A DNA stretch of 41,137 bases from JAXLYX01 sp046351215 (GTDB taxonomy: Bacteria > Myxococcota_A > Polyangia > Polyangiales > Houyiibacteriaceae): NCBI GenBank assembly GCA_046351215.1, contig JAXLYX010000030.1, positions 1 to 41,137 of the forward strand. Direction: 5' to 3'. This document shows positions 37,995 to 41,137 of the stretch, piece by piece; within the stretch, counting starts at the first letter, position 1, and each line of letters opens with the position of its first letter. The position numbers were made by a program, and so were the translations under genes. A model generated the notes under the pieces. The model did not search any database, was not told where the DNA came from, and saw nothing but the letters and a program-made list of their open reading frames with translations.

Positions 37995-40667
37995 ATGACC
38001 CGCAGAAAGCCTGACTCGCGCCAGCGCGCACCACGCCGAGGCGGCGTGGGGTTGTCTGTGTTGACCGTCGCGCTTGTGGCTGCGGCTGGGTGCGGACGTT
38101 CACCAGCCGTGCCGGCACAAGAGTCGGCTAACCACACGATCAAGTATCTGACCTTGGACGGCTACGATGAGGCACCCTACGAAATCGTGGACGGTCTGGT
38201 GATCGTGGAAGGTGACATCTCTCTCGGAACGCCTGCGGAGGCCCAGGCCGACGAGGCCGAGATCCTCGCTGCGCTCGGCACCCCCGACGCGGGCGCCGGC
38301 GGGACACCGAGCGCCACTAGGCCGAAGGCTCTGCTTGACATCCGTGACCGTCGTCAGTGGGACGGGGGAGTCATCCCGTTCTGTATCGATCCCGAGTTCA
38401 CCCCCGATGAGCGTCAGCAAATTCTCCTGGGAGTGAACCTATGGAACCAGCGGTCAAATGACACGGGCGTACGCTGGGACAATCGGCAGCTTCCCGGCAA
38501 GCGTTGCCCGAGCAAATGGCAGTCCGGAGTGTATTTTCAGCGGCGCTCCAACACAGAGTGCACTTCAGACATTGGGCGCAAACTAGTTCGTCGGAATGAT
38601 ATCAACCTGGGAAGACATTGCACCGATCGACTAGCCGTGATTGTCCACGAAATGGGACATTCCATGGGACTCCGTCACGAGCAAGGTCGCAGGGACCGCG
38701 ACGACTTCGTTGACGTGTGGTCCGATCATCTCGCTAGCCATCGCGATACTGCCGAAATCTTCGGGCCCGGACAAAGCAGGTTCGCGCCTATTGGCACCTA
38801 CGACGTCGACTCCGTGATGCAATATGAATCCAACGCATTCGTGGGCGACCGCAGCACTCCAATACCTCTTCCGACGTTCCTCGATCGGCATGGACTTTCA
38901 TTGTTCCTCGTTAGCACTAGTGGCGCATCATCCGATGTAACCTTCTATGACTTCAATCGAGATTTGAACTGGAGCATTCGTACGGGAGGGGAGGGCGTCA
39001 GCCTCGACCGGATCCGTGTAGCAGATGTCGATCTCAACGGAATTGACGACCTGGTGACGGACATCGCCGCCAACGTGTATTGGTCCAAGGACGCTGCCTC
39101 GGGCTGGCGCCCACTCGCGCCGGGCGGAGTGATCGTACCTGGACCGTCCTCCTCCGTCGTAGTCGGACAGTTCGACGGATATCCTGGATCCGATGCACTG
39201 CGCATCAGCGGCACAGAATGGACCCTGTATTCTTCCAGCGGCACTGTTCGGTCCGTCACACGTGAGACATCTGTATATGATGCCCACCCCACGGATGAAG
39301 ATCGCGACGGAAACCACGACGTCCTAGTGGTCCTTGGGGATGGGAGCTGGGCTTTCGCCGTGGGCCCTGATGTTCTGGGGCCGCTCGTTGCCCGGACGTC
39401 TCGGAACATGGGGGTTACGAGGATTCTGCCCGTATCACTGCTTGGAATCGGCTTGGACGTTGTTGCGGTCCGCAGTGGCAGGCTGGTCGTTTGCCGCGAT
39501 GGATCGGATGCTTTCGAGCCGCTGCTCGTTGGCCCGGCCGAACGATCCTTGGGATCACGCGAAATCGCGGATGTGTGGTTCTTTCATCTCAATCGACCAG
39601 GCACGATGGGTGAACCCATCGACCTACTTACCTGGGAGAATGGATCAGACGGAACCGGTGCGGTGCCCGGGACACCCATCTACGTGACGGACATTGGCTC
39701 ACCCGCGGAATCGCCCATCACCGCCGCGGCGTACTCGCCCTTCCTCCCTAATGGATCGTCCTGGCGTACGGGAGTCGATCTTCGTTCGTGGAGGTGGGGA
39801 CAGGATCGCTACGGAAATCGGGTCAAGCTCCAGGTCGAACGACGCGGCATTCCAGTTCACCGTCAGTCCGCCGAAGGATCGCCGGAGCTTGGAATCATCA
39901 CCCATGCGCATATCGAATACATGTTTGATGGCCCGGCCGAGAGTGATGTTCACGCTTTGGGCGCCTACTACCAGCGAAGCGTCAACTCGTTCCTGACAGA
40001 TCGTTATCCCATTAGTCCAACAAGAAGCATATTCGACATCGACTATCATGAGGTCGATCTCGGCGAGAGATTCGAGCTTCAGGCGAGCTTCATGTCGGGA
40101 GCTGATTCTTCGCCCCGGCTGCGCACTGCGGAGGTGGTGTGGGAGCGGCTTGGGGCCGATGGACTCGGGGGTGACGAATGGCGCGTCCAATCACGTCATC
40201 TCGTGAATTTCCCAGCAGTTCCTGGAGTGATCAGTCTCAGGGCCGCTGCTGTTGTCGAGGCGTTCGTGGCCGCGACCCCCGGAAACTATCGTGTGCAAAT
40301 CCGGCCCGTGGATCCTCCGCCTCCCGCTGGCCAACCCCAGCACACGGCCACTTGGGAGTTCTTTGTGCGTGGATCCACCTGCGGGGACGGATTCATCGAT
40401 CCACTCGAACAATGCGATGACGGAAACCTGATTGCGAACGATGGATGCGAGCCGACCTGTTGGCCGAGCCAACGGTGCGGCGACGGTGTGGTCGATGCTT
40501 GGGAGCGCTGTGACGACGGAAACTTGCTCCCCGGAGACGGGTGCGAGCCGACCTGTACCCCGACACCCGCGTGCGGCGACGGCCACGTCGATGCGGGAGA
40601 GGGATGTGACGACGGGAACCAACTGCCCAACGATGGGTGCTTCCAATGCCAAATCGAAATCTACTAG
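37995..40667 (+). CDS. secreted astacin-type (M12A) metalloprotease with beta-propeller and Cys-rich repeats
   Basis: This is an 890-residue predicted lipoprotein (lipobox VAAAGC, Cys33). A short pro-region (YLTLDGYDEAPYEIVDGLVIVEGDIS) precedes the astacin domain. The zinc motif is HEMGHSMGLRHE (His218, His222, His228, catalytic Glu219), followed by RRDRDDFV, and the Met-turn is SVMQY (Met275, Tyr277), all intact. Next comes an FG-GAP/VCBS-like propeller (about 300-530, with VADVDLNGIDDLV), a beta-rich region, and three Cys-rich repeats at the end. It likely degrades proteins outside the cell. AGGGGA lies 9 bases before the ATG. Base composition is clearly lower than in its neighbours upstream. 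Confidence 0.92.
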   Translation: MTRRKPDSRQRAPRRGGVGLSVLTVALVAAAGCGRSPAVPAQESANHTIKYLTLDGYDEAPYEIVDGLVIVEGDISLGTPAEAQADEAEILAALGTPDAGAGGTPSATRPKALLDIRDRRQWDGGVIPFCIDPEFTPDERQQILLGVNLWNQRSNDTGVRWDNRQLPGKRCPSKWQSGVYFQRRSNTECTSDIGRKLVRRNDINLGRHCTDRLAVIVHEMGHSMGLRHEQGRRDRDDFVDVWSDHLASHRDTAEIFGPGQSRFAPIGTYDVDSVMQYESNAFVGDRSTPIPLPTFLDRHGLSLFLVSTSGASSDVTFYDFNRDLNWSIRTGGEGVSLDRIRVADVDLNGIDDLVTDIAANVYWSKDAASGWRPLAPGGVIVPGPSSSVVVGQFDGYPGSDALRISGTEWTLYSSSGTVRSVTRETSVYDAHPTDEDRDGNHDVLVVLGDGSWAFAVGPDVLGPLVARTSRNMGVTRILPVSLLGIGLDVVAVRSGRLVVCRDGSDAFEPLLVGPAERSLGSREIADVWFFHLNRPGTMGEPIDLLTWENGSDGTGAVPGTPIYVTDIGSPAESPITAAAYSPFLPNGSSWRTGVDLRSWRWGQDRYGNRVKLQVERRGIPVHRQSAEGSPELGIITHAHIEYMFDGPAESDVHALGAYYQRSVNSFLTDRYPISPTRSIFDIDYHEVDLGERFELQASFMSGADSSPRLRTAEVVWERLGADGLGGDEWRVQSRHLVNFPAVPGVISLRAAAVVEAFVAATPGNYRVQIRPVDPPPPAGQPQHTATWEFFVRGSTCGDGFIDPLEQCDDGNLIANDGCEPTCWPSQRCGDGVVDAWERCDDGNLLPGDGCEPTCTPTPACGDGHVDAGEGCDDGNQLPNDGCFQCQIEIY
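40380..40664 (+). repeat. three tandem DUF4215-type Cys-rich repeats (96-bp period)
   Basis: Three copies inside the astacin gene start at 40380, 40476 and 40572, exactly 96 bases (32 residues) apart. Each reads CGDGxxDxxExCDDGN followed by L/Q, xxxDGC and a Cys pair. This is the myxobacterial disulfide-rich repeat usually at the C-terminus of secreted proteins; in related proteins it is thought to serve in surface sorting or stability. Confidence 0.9.
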
Positions 40668-41113
40668 ACGGCGCCGAGAAACGTGAGCGTGGTGTCCGGT
40701 GGGCGGAGAGGAGAATCGCCTTCGCCTTCGTCGTGGTGCTGCTCACGCATGTGTCGTCGGGCTGCGACAGGGCCATCGATCCGCCAGGGGGCGTCGAGTA
40801 CAAACCCTGTACGTTTCAAGGCGCTTGCGGCGGCTATGCTGGATGCTGGCCGTTTGCCGTCCCAGCTGATGGCGGCGTGGCCACGGTGAGCATGTGTACC
40901 AACGCGTGTACGAGCGACCTTCGCTGCGCCCAGCGCGGGGTAGACGCCCGCTGTGTAGGGTGGGACGGCTACAGCGGGCGGATTGATCCTACGTTCACCT
41001 GGACAGCTTGCCTGCCGCTATGCGGCACGGCCGGAGAGTGCCCCACAGGGCTCGTGTGCACCTCGGTGCCGTACGGATCCATGGTCCTCGCCGCGTGCCT
41101 CCCGCCGCCCTAG
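40646..41113 (+). CDS. Cys-rich predicted lipoprotein
   Basis: This is a 155-residue protein from the ATG at 40646; a GTG at 40637 would add three residues. Both starts lie within the end of the astacin gene (stop at 40667), so the two genes overlap by about 22 bases and are probably translated together. After a basic N-terminus there is a hydrophobic segment (FAFVVVLLTHVSSGC) with a lipobox-like SSGC. The mature part has about 12 Cys residues in pairs (CTFQGACGGYAGC, CTNACTSDLRC, CLPLCGTAGEC), suggesting several disulfides. I recognise no family. It may be a partner or substrate of the protease (inference). The window ends 24 bases later. Confidence 0.75.
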   Translation: MPNRNLLDGAEKRERGVRWAERRIAFAFVVVLLTHVSSGCDRAIDPPGGVEYKPCTFQGACGGYAGCWPFAVPADGGVATVSMCTNACTSDLRCAQRGVDARCVGWDGYSGRIDPTFTWTACLPLCGTAGECPTGLVCTSVPYGSMVLAACLPPP

Positions 41114-41137
41114 GTGGTGGCCCGCATCCGAAATTCT

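Overview
The window is GC-rich bacterial DNA with dense coding and many GTG starts. It most likely comes from a myxobacterium (phylum Myxococcota, perhaps the Polyangiales/Sandaracinaceae side). The evidence is a Ser/Thr kinase with the HRDVSPQN loop common in myxobacteria, a metallo-mystery four-Cys/di-heme pair of the MXAN_0976/0977 type, many secreted lipoproteins, and an astacin protease ending in three myxobacterial Cys-rich (DUF4215-type) repeats. No rRNA, CRISPR array, insertion sequence or recombinase gene was seen.

Layout. 44-5101: a GT-C membrane glycosyltransferase, a cyclophilin, a DUF2325 protein, a patatin phospholipase, a universal stress protein and a His-rich SlyD FKBP. 5130-8589: a beta-propeller lipoprotein divergent from an MbnP-MbnH copper-protein/di-heme-enzyme pair, with two operator-like dyads between them. 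8703-11104: a TPP riboswitch controlling thiC, then a monoheme cytochrome c lipoprotein. 11142-13917: ftsE-ftsX-envC, which activates cell-wall hydrolysis at division. 14068-18615: a crotonase, a soluble hybrid histidine kinase and an unrecognised helical protein. 18774-20544: panB-panC. 20588-23935: a membrane-anchored Ser/Thr kinase divergent from a cyclic-nucleotide-binding protein, then ppsR. 24118-30950: a minus-strand run with a 49-residue basic protein, prpE, a TPR protein, an LCP-family protein, an AEC transporter and a lipocalin/AttH-like lipoprotein. 31243-34822: an alpha/beta-hydrolase lipoprotein, another lipoprotein and a SnoaL-like protein.

The most novel region is 35002-37593. 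It holds four gaplessly alignable small paralogues (70-residue core, 19 invariant positions, no function recognised). Two of them share a nearly identical hairpin leader just ahead of the ribosome binding site. One of these is joined by a 4-base start/stop overlap to a 393-residue (alpha/alpha)-barrel-like protein. Inside this cluster lies the 3' half of a tRNA-Arg(CCG), from anticodon arm to CCA, still followed by its terminator but with no 5' half. That is the usual scar of an element integrated into a tRNA gene. From about 37600 to the end base composition falls clearly, and the astacin protease and a Cys-rich lipoprotein follow. I infer that an integrated island starts near 36939 and runs past the window end.

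All assignments come from reading the sequence. No database search was run.
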